Shown here: positions 9,843 through 18,313 of the stretch, one piece after another
Numbering within the stretch: position 1 is the first letter of the stretch
Layout of the letters: each line of letters begins with the position of its first letter
DNA from: Nannocystis exedens
GTDB taxonomy: Bacteria > Myxococcota_A > Polyangia > Nannocystales > Nannocystaceae
Reading direction: 5' to 3'
Length of the DNA: 64,000 nt
Assembly: GCF_002343915.1 (NCBI RefSeq)
Contig: NZ_NETK01000001.1
Coordinates: 9,820,001 to 9,884,000, forward strand
Program-made: the position numbers and the translations under genes
The notes under the pieces: model-generated
The model's input: the letters and a program-made list of their open reading frames with translations, nothing else
Databases searched by the model: none
What the model was told of the DNA's origin: nothing

Positions 9843-10217
9843 ATGAAGTCCCTCGCCGATTACGAGCAGAAGTTCGACCGGCTCCACGAGGACTGCCCCG
9901 TCCGCGCCGCGCTCGACGTCATCCGCGGGCGCTGGAAGCCGTCGATCCTGTACGAGCTCAAGGACGGTCCGCGGCGCTTCTCCCAGCTGCAGGCCGCGCT
10001 CGCGGGCATCACGGCCCAAGCGCTGACGGTGCAGCTGCGCCAGCTCGAGGCCGACGGGGTCGTCGTCCGCACCGTCCACCCGGAGGAGACCCCGTTCCGC
10101 GTCGAGTATGCGCTCAGCGAGGCGGGGAAGACGCTGTCGGGCGTGCTGGACCAGCTCGAAACGTGGGGCGTGGGCTACCTCGCGCGCCGCGGCACGCGAC
10201 GGACGCGAGTCGCCTGA
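9843..10217 (+). CDS. HxlR-family transcriptional regulator
   Basis: 124 residues, the normal length for this winged-helix family. The diagnostic order is present: Cys near the N-terminus in HEDCPVRAALDVIRGRWKPSIL, then the helix-turn-helix GPRRFSQLQAALAGITAQALTVQLRQLE and the wing VVVRTVHPEETPFRVEYALSEAG. HxlR proteins commonly sense electrophiles or quinones through that cysteine and control an adjacent reductase. The azoreductase gene starts 76 bp downstream on the same strand, which fits. Confidence 0.93.
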   Translation: MKSLADYEQKFDRLHEDCPVRAALDVIRGRWKPSILYELKDGPRRFSQLQAALAGITAQALTVQLRQLEADGVVVRTVHPEETPFRVEYALSEAGKTLSGVLDQLETWGVGYLARRGTRRTRVA

Positions 10218-10221
10218 GCCG

Positions 10222-10250
10222 CTCACTTTTCGGTGAGTGACTCAATATTT
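10222..10250 (+). promoter_or_regulatory. Probable operator/promoter between hxlR-type gene and azoreductase
   Basis: An inverted repeat CTCAC-N6-GTGAG (10222-10237) merges into a second palindrome GAGTGACTC and is followed by an AT-rich CAATATTTTAC that could hold the -10 box for the azoreductase. HxlR regulators bind such inverted repeats over their target promoter. The link to the upstream regulator is inferred from position. Confidence 0.5.
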
Positions 10251-10293
10251 TACGACGAGGCGCGCAGCGAGGGCCGCCGCTACATTCCTCGCC

Positions 10294-10998
10294 ATGCACA
10301 AGCTCCTCGTCGTCGATGCCAGCGGGCGTGTCACCCGCTCGATCACCCGTCGCCTCACCCGCCGCTTCGCCGAGGTCTGGCGCGCGCACGAGCCCGGCGG
10401 TACGGTCGTCCACCGGGACGTCGGGCTGGACCCGCCGCCGCCGGTCGACGAGCCGTGGATCGCGGCCGCGTTCGCAGATCCCGCGGCCCGCTCGGAGGAA
10501 GGGCGCGCGGCCCTGCGGCCGAGCGAGGTGCTGATCGACGAGCTCGACGCGGCCGATGCGATCGTGATCGGGGCGCCGATGTACAACTTCGGGATGCCGG
10601 CGCAGCTCAAGGCGTACTTCGATCAGGTGATCCGCGTGGGCCGCACGTTCGACTTCGACGCGGCGGCCGCGGAGCCCTACCAGCCGCTGCTGCGCGCCCG
10701 CCCGGTGGTCGTGATCACCTCCGTCGGCGACGGGGCCCTGAACCCGGGGGGCGAGCTGGCGCACCTCAATTTCCTCGAGCCGCACCTGGCGACCTGCCTC
10801 GGCTTCATGGGCCTGACCGACGTCACGTTCGTCCGCGTCGGCTTCGACGAGTTCCAGGACGGCCGCTTCCGGGCCTCGATCGCGGCGGCGGAGGCCGAGG
10901 TCGAGCGGCTCGCCGCGCGGCTCGCCGCGCGACCGGTCGCGCCTGGCGTCGTGAGCGGTGAAATGGGAGCGAGGCACTTCCTCGGGGCGGTGGGGTGA
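10294..10998 (+). CDS. azoR: FMN-dependent NADH-azoreductase (flavodoxin fold)
   Basis: 234 residues, slightly longer than typical AzoR. It begins MHKLLVVDASGR with the phosphate-loop region SGRVTRSITRRLTRRF, then DAADAIVIGAPMYNFGMPAQLKAYFDQVIRVGRTF, the family signature of the flavin site and dimer interface, and VVVITSVGDG. These enzymes reduce azo dyes and quinones with NADH in the cytoplasm. The start was set at 10294 because the preceding 19 in-frame codons lie over the operator. The last 20 residues extend past the usual end. Regulation by the upstream HxlR protein is likely. Confidence 0.92.
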   Translation: MHKLLVVDASGRVTRSITRRLTRRFAEVWRAHEPGGTVVHRDVGLDPPPPVDEPWIAAAFADPAARSEEGRAALRPSEVLIDELDAADAIVIGAPMYNFGMPAQLKAYFDQVIRVGRTFDFDAAAAEPYQPLLRARPVVVITSVGDGALNPGGELAHLNFLEPHLATCLGFMGLTDVTFVRVGFDEFQDGRFRASIAAAEAEVERLAARLAARPVAPGVVSGEMGARHFLGAVG

Positions 10999-11137
10999 GA
11001 CGTCGCCGCAGCCGGCGTGGCGACCGTCGCTCGGGTCCTGATGCGGGCGCTGCGGCGAGACACGGTCCTGAGGCGCTGCCGCGATCCGGCGTGAGCGACG
11101 ACCGGCGATCGAGCCGAGCGCGCGGCTGAACTTCAGG

Positions 11138-11193
11138 ACATGCGCTTTTCGCAATGTTTTATAGGACATGTCCGGAGGAGCATGTCTCTGGGG
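11138..11193. repeat. 14-bp unit array, four units
   Basis: Four head-to-tail 14-bp units (acatgcgcttttcg, caatgttttatagg, acatgtccggagga, gcatgtctctgggg) lie between the convergent azoreductase and Pro-rich protein genes, 20 bp from the latter's stop codon. Adjacent units 3-4 pair as CATGTCC with GGAGCATG. Confidence 0.85.
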
Positions 11194-11213
11194 TCCGCCG
11201 CGGCGAGCAGGGG

Positions 11214-12392
11214 CTAGAAGCGGATCTGCAGCCCGCCGCTCCACCCGCCGTAGGGCGTGCGCGTCACCGACGGGGCGAGCCGGTGCTCGCGGAGGGCCTT
11301 CTGGAAGGCGTTCCGGCGCTGGAGGCCGCGCGAGATCATCGGGATGCCGCCGCCGAGGCCGCCGGCGCCGATGACCAGCATCGGCAGGTGGAGTTCGACG
11401 CACGACGGGCAGATGCCGAGGAACACGACGCCGGTGATGAAGAGCGGGCCGCCGAGCGCGGTGAGGACGCTGCCGCCGGCGATGAGGCCGCTTCCGGTGC
11501 TGGCGGGGAGCGGCGGGGGGACGTGGGCGCGCAGCGAGGCGACGCCGCTCTTGGGGATCACGAGGATCTGCCCCGAGCTGGAGTCGATCAGGGTGAACGT
11601 CTCGACCTGAACGGCGCCGACGCGCCCGCGGAGGACCTTGCCGCCCTTGAGCTCGACGACGACGTCGAAGCCGTCGACGCCCTCCCAGGCGGCGTCGGTC
11701 ACTGCCGTGTTCACGTCGACGGCGGCGCCGTACGCCGGGGGCGGGGCCGGCGACGGAGGCGGCGCGGCGGACTCGGGCTCGGTCGCGGGCGGGGGCGGGG
11801 AGGCGGGCGACGACGCGAGCGGGTCCGCGGGCGCGGGCGCGGGCGCGGGTGCCGTCACGGGCGCGGGCTCGGGCTTCTTCGCCACCTCGCGCGCGGTGGG
11901 CCGGCTCGCGGGCGCCTGGACGGGCGGCTGCGGGGCCGCGGGCGCCTGCGCGAGGGCGGCGGTCGGCAGGGCGAGGGCGAGGCAGCCCGCCAGCACCTGG
12001 GCGGCGCGTCGGGGCCCGGCGCCGCGCGCGGGGGGGACGTGGGCGATCCAGCCGAAGGTCGTCGGGCGGACGGACCAATCGCCGAGGTCGGGGAGCCGAT
12101 GGTCGTACCCGGGGGCCGGGATCCCGAACTCGGGCTGGCGGAAGAAGAGGACGAGAGGGTCGTCGGGATCGAGGGTGCTCGCGCCGGGGAGCACGCCGAG
12201 CTCGTCGTCGAGGAGCGGGTCGACGTCCGGCGAGGCCGAGCGCGCGAAGGCGGCGGCGTCGGGCGGCGCGAGCGGGTCGGCGACCGGCGCGGAGGAGCGC
12301 AGGAAGGCGGCGACGTCGGGCGGCGCGAGCGGGTCGGCGGCCGCGTCGTCGCGGAAGCGCAGGTGGAGCTCGGAGGGCCCTGACACCATCAT
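11214..12392 (-). CDS. Pro/Ala-rich membrane protein with Sm-like segment, unknown function
   Basis: 392 residues. The N-terminal 60 contain a tandem repeat of about 22 residues (ADPLAPPDVAAFLRSSAPV, ADPLAPPDAAAFARSASPDV). A hydrophobic segment AAQVLAGCLALALPTAALA (about 128-147) looks like a late signal or membrane anchor, followed by about 85 Pro/Ala-rich residues and then GGKVLRGRVGAVQVETFTLIDS, a five-strand Sm-like pattern. Two hydrophobic Gly-rich segments (GLIAGGSVLTALGGPLFITG; LPMLVIGAGGLGGGIPMI) near the C-terminus are probable membrane helices. It follows the sulfotransferase gene by 10 bp and is the last gene of a four-gene minus-strand operon. Confidence 0.7.
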   Translation of the reverse strand: MMVSGPSELHLRFRDDAAADPLAPPDVAAFLRSSAPVADPLAPPDAAAFARSASPDVDPLLDDELGVLPGASTLDPDDPLVLFFRQPEFGIPAPGYDHRLPDLGDWSVRPTTFGWIAHVPPARGAGPRRAAQVLAGCLALALPTAALAQAPAAPQPPVQAPASRPTAREVAKKPEPAPVTAPAPAPAPADPLASSPASPPPPATEPESAAPPPSPAPPPAYGAAVDVNTAVTDAAWEGVDGFDVVVELKGGKVLRGRVGAVQVETFTLIDSSSGQILVIPKSGVASLRAHVPPPLPASTGSGLIAGGSVLTALGGPLFITGVVFLGICPSCVELHLPMLVIGAGGLGGGIPMISRGLQRRNAFQKALREHRLAPSVTRTPYGGWSGGLQIRF

Positions 12393-12402
12393 CGGGAGGG
12401 TA

Positions 12403-13185
12403 TCACCGCCGCCCGAAAATGTCGGCCACCAGTTTGGCTTCGCCGACGGCCCGCCGCTCGAGGACCATCGGGCGCAGCGCCCGGTCGACGGCGTTGAGCC
12501 GCTCGATGAAGCTCGCGCTCAGCGGGCGGCCGGCGTCGATGCAGGCGTAGAGCTCGTCGAAGACCTCGAGGTGGCGCGCGTCGACGCCGTCGGCGAGGGC
12601 GCCGTCGGCCGCGCCGCCCGGCTGGCGCTTCCGCTCGGGCTGGACCACGCGGGCGGCCGCCGCCGGATCGCCGCGGCCGATCCACGCCAGCACCTCGGCG
12701 GCGACCCGCTCGGGGTCGCGGAGGAAGCTGTCGTAGGAGACGACGTGGGCCGGGTAGCCGCGGATCGCGAGGTCGCGGATCAGCGCGAAGTTGGAGCACC
12801 ACCAGTCGAGCGCGGGCGGCAAGCCGGCGTCGCCGCCACCGAGGCGGCGGATCGAGGCGACGTACTCGCGCCAGTCGCGGACGGTGGCGATGCAGCGGTC
12901 GAGGAAGGCGACGTCGCTGCGGACGAGCCCGGGGATGAAGACTTTGACGGCGTGGTCGCGGGTCGCCTGCGGCGCCAGGTAGGCGCCGGTGAGCGGGTGC
13001 GGATTGGTCCGATAGTTGATGCCGCCCATCAGCTCGGACTCGAAGAAGCCGTCGGGGTTGGCGTCGCGGAGGAGCTCGCCCCAGCCGGCCGGGAAGCGCT
13101 CGCCGATGCACGGCAGGCCGGCCGCGACCAGCACGTGCATCCACATCGACGTGCCGGATCGCTTGGTGCCGGTGACGACGATCAT
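12403..13185 (-). CDS. Sulfotransferase-like P-loop protein
   Basis: 260 residues. The start MIVVTGTKRSGTSMWMHVLVAAG places a PAPS-type 5'-phosphosulfate loop (TKRSGTSM) at residues 7-14, the hallmark of bacterial sulfotransferases that move sulfate from PAPS to a hydroxyl or amine. Further along, VSYDSFLRDPERVAAEVLAWIG matches the conserved 'Y-D-L/F-x-x-P' region of the family. The long in-frame extension upstream overlaps the cytochrome gene antisense-free and is not protein-like, so it was excluded. It lies 7 bp after the cytochrome c gene stop, within the same operon; the acceptor is unknown. Confidence 0.8.
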   Translation of the reverse strand: MIVVTGTKRSGTSMWMHVLVAAGLPCIGERFPAGWGELLRDANPDGFFESELMGGINYRTNPHPLTGAYLAPQATRDHAVKVFIPGLVRSDVAFLDRCIATVRDWREYVASIRRLGGGDAGLPPALDWWCSNFALIRDLAIRGYPAHVVSYDSFLRDPERVAAEVLAWIGRGDPAAAARVVQPERKRQPGGAADGALADGVDARHLEVFDELYACIDAGRPLSASFIERLNAVDRALRPMVLERRAVGEAKLVADIFGRR

Positions 13186-13192
13186 GCGCGGG

Positions 13193-14968
13193 TCAGAGCT
13201 CGCGCAGGTAGGCCGCGATCGCGTCGACGTCGGCGTCCGGGGCGGTCGTCCCGCGCGTGGTCTCGACCATGTCCTGGATCGCCGCCTCGAGCGTCGCGGC
13301 GCGGCCGTCGTGCATGTACGGCGGGTGCAGCGAGATCCGCCGCAGGGTCGGGACCTGCTTGGCGACGCCGGCGATCCGCTCGGTCCGCTGGCCGCCGAAG
13401 GCGGGGCCGTCGTGGCAGGTCGCGCAGCCGTAGGAGACGAACAGCTTCTCGCCGGCGGCCGCGAGCGCCGGATCGGCGCTGCCGGCGGCAAGCGCCGGTC
13501 GCTGCTGCTCGAACATCCACCGCGTGAACGAGTCGCCGCGCTCCGGGGACTGGCGCTTGCCGCCCATGCGATGGGCGAGGACCTCGGCCATCAGCACGTC
13601 GAAGTCGGCCATGTCGCCGTCCCAGTGGTACGGGGCGGTGTCGCGGAGGCCGACGTCGAGCGCCTGGGTGCGCCGCGGGCCGAGGCCGGCGAAGTCCCAG
13701 ACGTGGCCGTCGTCGGTGCCCTCGGGGTGGCACGAGGCGCAGCTGAGGCCCGAGTCGGTGGCGCGGTGGAAGATCTCGTGGCCGGTGTCGAAGCGCGGCT
13801 CACCGACGAGCGGGATGGTCGCGAAGCCGCCGCCGGGTGCACCGTCGTCCATGACGACGATCTGCGCGGGCTCGCGGCTCTGCACGACCAGGCGGCCGTC
13901 CGCGGCGTAGGCGACCGCGGTGACCTGGCCGTAGTCGTTCTCGTCGAAGCTGCCGCAGCCGGGCTGGTCGGGGTCATCGACCCGCAGCGCGCTGCGGGCG
14001 GGGTCGAAGGAGACGCTGTCATCGCGGCCAGGTCGCTTGGACTCGACCCGATCTTCGGGGCGGACGACGCCGGGGACCGCCATCGCCACCATGCCGTCGG
14101 ACGACAGCGCGGCGTCGACGGTGAGCCTGGAGCCGAGCAGCGGGGTGGTCCGGACTTCGTTGTCGGAGAAGATCGTGATCGCGGCGCTGACGAGGCCGAG
14201 ATCGCAGACGCCGCCGCCGCCGTAGGGCGCGCCGCCGTCGGGGAGCTCGTCGGGGCCGGGGTCGATCGGGACGGGCTTGATGCTCGCCATCTGGTGGAGC
14301 ATCGCCACGTCGCCGAACTCGGTGACCCAGGTGCGCCAGGCGACGTGGGGGAGGAAGTCGGCGGTGGGCCGGACCGCGAGGCGGGTGCCGTCGAGGCCGA
14401 GGACCGCCGCCTCGCGGAACAGCGAGACCTTGACCTCGCCGCCGACGATGAGGACGTCGCGCAGGTCGGGCTCGAGCTCCCACCGCTCCTGGACCGCGCC
14501 GGCCTCCGAGAGGCGGAGCAGCGAGCCGCCGGCGCAGGCGACGTAGAGCGAGCTGTCCTCGTCGTGGAAGGCGATGCCGCGGGGCTCGGGGCAGAGGCCG
14601 TGGCGCGCGGTGACGGTGCCCTCGTGCGGGTCGATGGTGGCGATGCCGCCGGCGCCGCGGAGGACGACGTGGGCCAGGCCGTCGCTGCCGAGCGCGACCC
14701 GGTGCGGCTGATCGCCGGGCTCGAGGGCGATGGTGTGGCGGACCTCGCCGGCGTCGAGGTCGACGACATGCACGAGGTCGCGGTCGGGGTCGGCGGCGAT
14801 CGCAATGCCGTCGTCGGTCAGCGTGAGCGTGCCGCCGAGGATCGGCGGCGGGCGGACGGTGGATTCGACGACCGGCGAGTTGTCGAGCGGATCGAGATCG
14901 ATCGCGTCCTGGCAGCCCGTCAAAACCAGCGAGCACACGGCGAACAAGCGAAGATAAGTCATCATCAT
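13193..14968 (-). CDS. Di-heme cytochrome c lipoprotein with beta-propeller domain
   Basis: 591 residues. MMMTYLRLFAVCSLVLTGC is a lipoprotein signal, so the protein is periplasmic or outer-membrane anchored. Residues about 40-400 are repeated strands of a YVTN-like beta-propeller (ADPDRDLVHVVDLDAGEV; SSLYVACAGGSLLRLSE). Two c-type heme motifs follow: CASCH near 408 and CATCH near 514, with FDTGHEIFHRATDSG before the first, as in the MauG/di-heme peroxidase group. The ending VDAIAAYLREL is the usual last helix of the second heme domain. Its start overlaps the stop of the upstream gene in ATGA, so the two are translationally coupled. Confidence 0.88.
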   Translation of the reverse strand: MMMTYLRLFAVCSLVLTGCQDAIDLDPLDNSPVVESTVRPPPILGGTLTLTDDGIAIAADPDRDLVHVVDLDAGEVRHTIALEPGDQPHRVALGSDGLAHVVLRGAGGIATIDPHEGTVTARHGLCPEPRGIAFHDEDSSLYVACAGGSLLRLSEAGAVQERWELEPDLRDVLIVGGEVKVSLFREAAVLGLDGTRLAVRPTADFLPHVAWRTWVTEFGDVAMLHQMASIKPVPIDPGPDELPDGGAPYGGGGVCDLGLVSAAITIFSDNEVRTTPLLGSRLTVDAALSSDGMVAMAVPGVVRPEDRVESKRPGRDDSVSFDPARSALRVDDPDQPGCGSFDENDYGQVTAVAYAADGRLVVQSREPAQIVVMDDGAPGGGFATIPLVGEPRFDTGHEIFHRATDSGLSCASCHPEGTDDGHVWDFAGLGPRRTQALDVGLRDTAPYHWDGDMADFDVLMAEVLAHRMGGKRQSPERGDSFTRWMFEQQRPALAAGSADPALAAAGEKLFVSYGCATCHDGPAFGGQRTERIAGVAKQVPTLRRISLHPPYMHDGRAATLEAAIQDMVETTRGTTAPDADVDAIAAYLREL

Positions 14969-15942
14969 AACCCTCTCGATCGGGCGCGGCGCGGTTTCGC
15001 CCTGCCGACCCCAATGTCGAAGTGTAGCCCAACCGCGAAGCCGATGCGGTAGGGGATCCGCTTCCAGACCTCGACTCCCCGGCGCTCATAGGTCCGGGTG
15101 CGGACGCTGAAGCCCTGGAGCAGGGCGAGGCTGAACCCGACCCGCCCGGCGCTCCAGGCGAACTTGAGGGGGAGCTGAAAGTCGGGGTCGACGCGGTGGA
15201 CGAGGCCCAGGTCCGTGGCGGCCCGGTGGACGAGGAGGCCGGCCGTGAGGCCGACGCTGCCGTAGACCGAACGCCGACCCAGGCGCCGCCGGGCGACGAA
15301 ACCGGCGCCGATCGGGAGGTCGATGGCGTCGACGATGCCGCGGTCGGGAGCGACGACCACGCCGACGTGGAAGGTGCCGGAGAAGCCTTGCAGGCGCCCG
15401 GCCTCGAGGTTGACGAGGACCTGCGCGTCGGTGGTCCGGCTCCGCCAGACGGGGCCCGCGAGGAGATCGATCCGGACCGCGCGGAGCGTCCGCGGATCGG
15501 TGGGGGCGGTGGGGGGCAGCGCGGGCCCGGAGCCGAAAGGTGCGAGGGGCGTCGCCGAGCCGACCGGGGGACGAGTGCCCCGTTCGAGAGGCGTGAGGCC
15601 GTCGGTCGGGAGCGACGAGGGGGCGGCGTCCGGCGCGGCGAGGGTGCCCGCGAGCGGGGCGACGCCGTCCGCGGGCACGGGCGACGCGGGCGCTGCGGGG
15701 CCGCTCCCGGGACCGAGAGGCGCGGCCCCCTGGACCGGCATGGCCGCCGTTTCGCGGGAGGCGAGCGGATCGCGGAGGGGAGCGCCGGCGCGGTCCGGGA
15801 GCTCGCGCGGCCCCGAATTCGCGGCCGCCTCGCCCCGCGCAGCGCCGTCGTCCGCGGGCGACGCCGGCGGCCCGAGCACGAGCACGACGAACGCGATGGA
15901 AGAGAGCCAGAGCATGCCGGCGACACGGGGTCGCTCGTTCAC
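14965..15942 (-). CDS. Probable outer-membrane beta-barrel-like protein with Pro/Ala-rich N-terminus
   Basis: 325 residues from a GTG start (VNERPRVAGMLWLSSIAFVVLVLG), which gives a signal peptide. Residues 30-145 are low-complexity Pro/Ala/Gly. From about 150 on the chain alternates polar and hydrophobic residues (FSGTFHVGVVVAPDR; RSVYGSVGLTAGLLVHRA; IPYRIGFAVGLHFDIGVG), as in small beta-barrels. It is first in the operon with the di-heme cytochrome, overlapping it by four bases. The family is not recognised; the barrel assignment is inference from residue pattern. Confidence 0.68.
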   Translation of the reverse strand: MNERPRVAGMLWLSSIAFVVLVLGPPASPADDGAARGEAAANSGPRELPDRAGAPLRDPLASRETAAMPVQGAAPLGPGSGPAAPASPVPADGVAPLAGTLAAPDAAPSSLPTDGLTPLERGTRPPVGSATPLAPFGSGPALPPTAPTDPRTLRAVRIDLLAGPVWRSRTTDAQVLVNLEAGRLQGFSGTFHVGVVVAPDRGIVDAIDLPIGAGFVARRRLGRRSVYGSVGLTAGLLVHRAATDLGLVHRVDPDFQLPLKFAWSAGRVGFSLALLQGFSVRTRTYERRGVEVWKRIPYRIGFAVGLHFDIGVGRAKPRRARSRGL

Positions 15943-16432
15943 TCTACCGGACCTTCACGGCGATGTGCCCGTGAAGCGGGTGTCGCGGCCACGGGTGCGC
16001 CCGCCCGCGCACCAGGCTCCTCGCGCCCTCCGGTTGCCACGGCGCGCGGCGGGCATGCGGGCCCGGCCTCGCAGGCGGTCCGTGCCTCTCGGTCAGGTCT
16101 CGGCCCCGCCGAGGGTGGCCACGAAGGGCTCGCGGACCGCGACACGGGTGTCGCGGTGACGCTGGCCTGCTCGCGGCAAGATCTCGCCCGGCAGGGATTG
16201 CGTGAGCGCCATGCTCGATCGTCCCGCGCGACGCCGACGAGGCTCGGCCCGGTCGAGCGCCAGGTGGCATGATCCCAGGATCGCCATCGATCTCGGCGAG
16301 GAGGGCCAGCGGACGAACTGGCGGATCCAGGCCCGGGAGGTCGCTCGTCGGCGCGGCGCCGAGCCGGCGCAGCCCCGCGTGGATGCGCCGGTCCGCGGGT
16401 GGCCGATCGAGCGCGCACGCGAGGTCGCGCGG
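15943..16432. other. Intergenic region without a gene, about 490 bp
   Basis: Only Arg/Ala/Pro-rich shadow frames occur. The region must hold the promoter of the minus-strand operon that begins at 15942, but no clear boxes are visible. No CATG-type array. Confidence 0.45.
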
Positions 16433-17044
16433 TCACGACGCGGGCGGCCGCGTGCGCGCGAGCAGGTGCTCGAGCGCGACGACGGTGTCGAGCTTGCCGA
16501 GGTGGGCGAAGGCGACGCGGAGCCAGCGGACCGCGGTCTGCGTGTACGTGGGCGAGCCGCGGGCGAGCTTCGATCGCAGGCCCTCGGGCAGCTCGAGCGA
16601 CGCCGCGTCGAGCGTGCCGACGTCGTGCTGCACGTGGAAGACGTGGCGGTCGTTGCAGTCCTGGCGGGTGGTGAGGCGCAGGCGGACCTCGACGCGGCGG
16701 CCGTCAATCTCACCGGCGAGCTGGATCACGGCCGGCGCGGCGCGCACCACCGCGAGCCCGGGGAAGCGGGCGCGGAGGGCGTCGCGCCGGGCCTCGGCGG
16801 CCCGGGCCCGCCGCTCGCGCCAGGGCCCGGCCTGCTTCACGCGGGCGACGCAGGCCGGGCAGAGGTGGCCGTAGGCGTGGCCGACGAAGCCCGGCTGGCG
16901 ATCGACGATCGGCGCGACGGCGGAGCAGAGCCCGCACTTCGGCACGAAGTCGGGCATGCACGCGGTGCAGACCCACCAGGCGTCGCGGTGGCGCTGCGGC
17001 ACGGTCGCGCAGCGGTGGCCGTAGTAGGGCATGGCGCGCGCCAT
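16433..17044 (-). CDS. Hypothetical protein with zinc-ribbon-like Cys pairs
   Basis: 203 residues. The N-terminal 65 contain three CxxC pairs (VCTACMPDF, KCGLCSAVA, LCPACVARV) and several His (YYGHRC, GHAYGHLC), which would form two zinc ribbons. The rest is a mixed alpha/beta region with ALRARFPGLAVVRAAPAVIQL and the C-terminal helix WLRVAFAHLGKLDTVVALEHLL. No family recognised. ATG at 17044 (MARAMPYY) was chosen; 17032 is also possible. It is transcribed divergently from the nuclease gene 54 bp away, so they share a promoter region. Confidence 0.72.
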   Translation of the reverse strand: MARAMPYYGHRCATVPQRHRDAWWVCTACMPDFVPKCGLCSAVAPIVDRQPGFVGHAYGHLCPACVARVKQAGPWRERRARAAEARRDALRARFPGLAVVRAAPAVIQLAGEIDGRRVEVRLRLTTRQDCNDRHVFHVQHDVGTLDAASLELPEGLRSKLARGSPTYTQTAVRWLRVAFAHLGKLDTVVALEHLLARTRPPAS

Positions 17045-17088
17045 TGTGGCAGACCCGCGGCGCCGGGGCTGCGGTAGCATCCGCGCGC

Positions 17089-17095
17089 GGAGGAG
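17089..17095 (+). promoter_or_regulatory. Ribosome binding site of the nuclease gene
   Basis: GGAGGAG three bases before the ATG at 17099, one of the clearest Shine-Dalgarno sequences in the window; it fixes the nuclease start. Confidence 0.6.
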
Positions 17096-17098
17096 CGA

Positions 17099-18181
17099 AT
17101 GCGCGGGAGGACGGCAGCGAGGTGGACGATCGCCGCGGCGATCGTCGCGGCCCCGGGGACGGCCCGGGCCTGGAACGAGAGCGGGCACCGGATCGTCGCC
17201 CGGATCGCCTGGGACGAGCTGACGCGGGCGCAGCAGCTGTTCGCCTCGGAGCTGCTGGTCCGTCACCCGCGCTTCGCCGAAGACTTCGCGGCCCGCATGC
17301 CGCCCGAGATCGCGGCCCGCCCGGCCGACGACGCCGAGCGGCGGCAGTGGGTGTTCATGCACGCCGCGATCTGGCCCGACCTGCTGAAGGGCGCGAACCG
17401 GCAGCTGGCGGACAAGATCGCGGCGTTGCCGGTTGGGGCGGAGAAGGCCGAGCTCGAGCGCCGGCTCGCCGACGTCAAGCGCTACGACAACCCGACGTGG
17501 CACTACGACAACAAGCCGATCCACGTCGACCCGTACGCGCTGCCGGCCGCGGCTCCGCCCGCCGCGCGGCCGGTCGGGGTCCAGCAGGCGCTGCCGAACG
17601 CGCTGCGCGAGCTCGAGGACCGCAGCCTGTCGGCCGAGCGACGGGCGGTCGCGCTGGCCTGGGTGCTGCACCTGGTCGGCGATTCGCACCAGCCGCTGCA
17701 CTCGGCCGCGCTGTTCTCGGCGCGGTACCTGCCGCAGGGCGATTTCGGCGGCAACGCCTTCATCGTCGCGCCGCCGGGCCCGGCCGGGACGACGCCGACG
17801 CGGCTGCACGCGGTGTGGGACGACCTGCTCGCCGACGATCCGAAGACCGAGCGCGCGGTCAAGCGCCGCATCGTCGCGGCCAACCCGCGGCGGAGCCTGA
17901 AGGCGGAGCTGGCGGGCTCCGACGATTCGGCCGGGGTGGAGGCGATGGTCAATCTCTGGCTGGACGAGAGCTTCCGCGCCGCCGACTCGAGCGTGTACGA
18001 CGCCCGCCTGCGCGCCGCGCTGGTGGCCCCGCCGAAGGCCGGCGCGACCTCGCCGTTCCCGGTCGCGCTCGACCGGCGCTACCTGCAGGCCTCGCGCGTG
18101 CTGGCGATGCGCCGGGCGGCGCTGGCCGGCTATCGCCTCGCGGACTGCATCGGCCGGGCCGAGAGCCGCGCCAGGCCGTGA
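17099..18181 (+). CDS. S1/P1-family nuclease, secreted
   Basis: 360 residues with signal peptide MRGRTAARWTIAAAIVAAPGTARA. The mature protein would begin with W (AWNESGHRIVARIA); in this family that N-terminal Trp and the following His bind the zinc cluster. Further ligands are in WHYDNKPIHVD, LHLVGDSHQPLH (HxxxD plus H) and LHAVWDD. S1/P1 enzymes cleave single-stranded DNA and RNA and 3'-phosphate ends in the periplasm or outside the cell, giving phosphate and nucleosides. Length is somewhat above the usual 260-300 residues because of insertions. A CATG-type array follows the stop. Confidence 0.92.
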   Translation: MRGRTAARWTIAAAIVAAPGTARAWNESGHRIVARIAWDELTRAQQLFASELLVRHPRFAEDFAARMPPEIAARPADDAERRQWVFMHAAIWPDLLKGANRQLADKIAALPVGAEKAELERRLADVKRYDNPTWHYDNKPIHVDPYALPAAAPPAARPVGVQQALPNALRELEDRSLSAERRAVALAWVLHLVGDSHQPLHSAALFSARYLPQGDFGGNAFIVAPPGPAGTTPTRLHAVWDDLLADDPKTERAVKRRIVAANPRRSLKAELAGSDDSAGVEAMVNLWLDESFRAADSSVYDARLRAALVAPPKAGATSPFPVALDRRYLQASRVLAMRRAALAGYRLADCIGRAESRARP

Positions 18182-18216
18182 CGCGGGGCGCGTGAGGGGC
18201 GAGCGCGATTGCCATG

Positions 18217-18313
18217 ACATGTCTTTTGGGTCATGTCATTATCATGACATGACTGTCGGGTGCGCTTCGGGACATGTCGCCGCGGGCATGCCCGATCGCA
18301 CATGTTTTTTAAG
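18217..18313. repeat. 14-bp unit array, six units with two phase breaks
   Basis: Units acatgtcttttggg, tcatgtcattatca, acatgactgtcggg, acatgtcgccgcgg, gcatgcccgatcgc and acatgttttttaag, with a 2-bp and an 11-bp interruption. It fills the gap between the nuclease and MOSC genes; the last unit contains the likely TAA stop of the MOSC frame (18309-18311). Confidence 0.85.

Noticed and set aside
16093..16713. A gene antisense to and overlapping the zinc-ribbon protein
   Set aside because: Composition is Arg/Ser/Thr low complexity; the alternative frame gives paired Cys motifs and regular helices.
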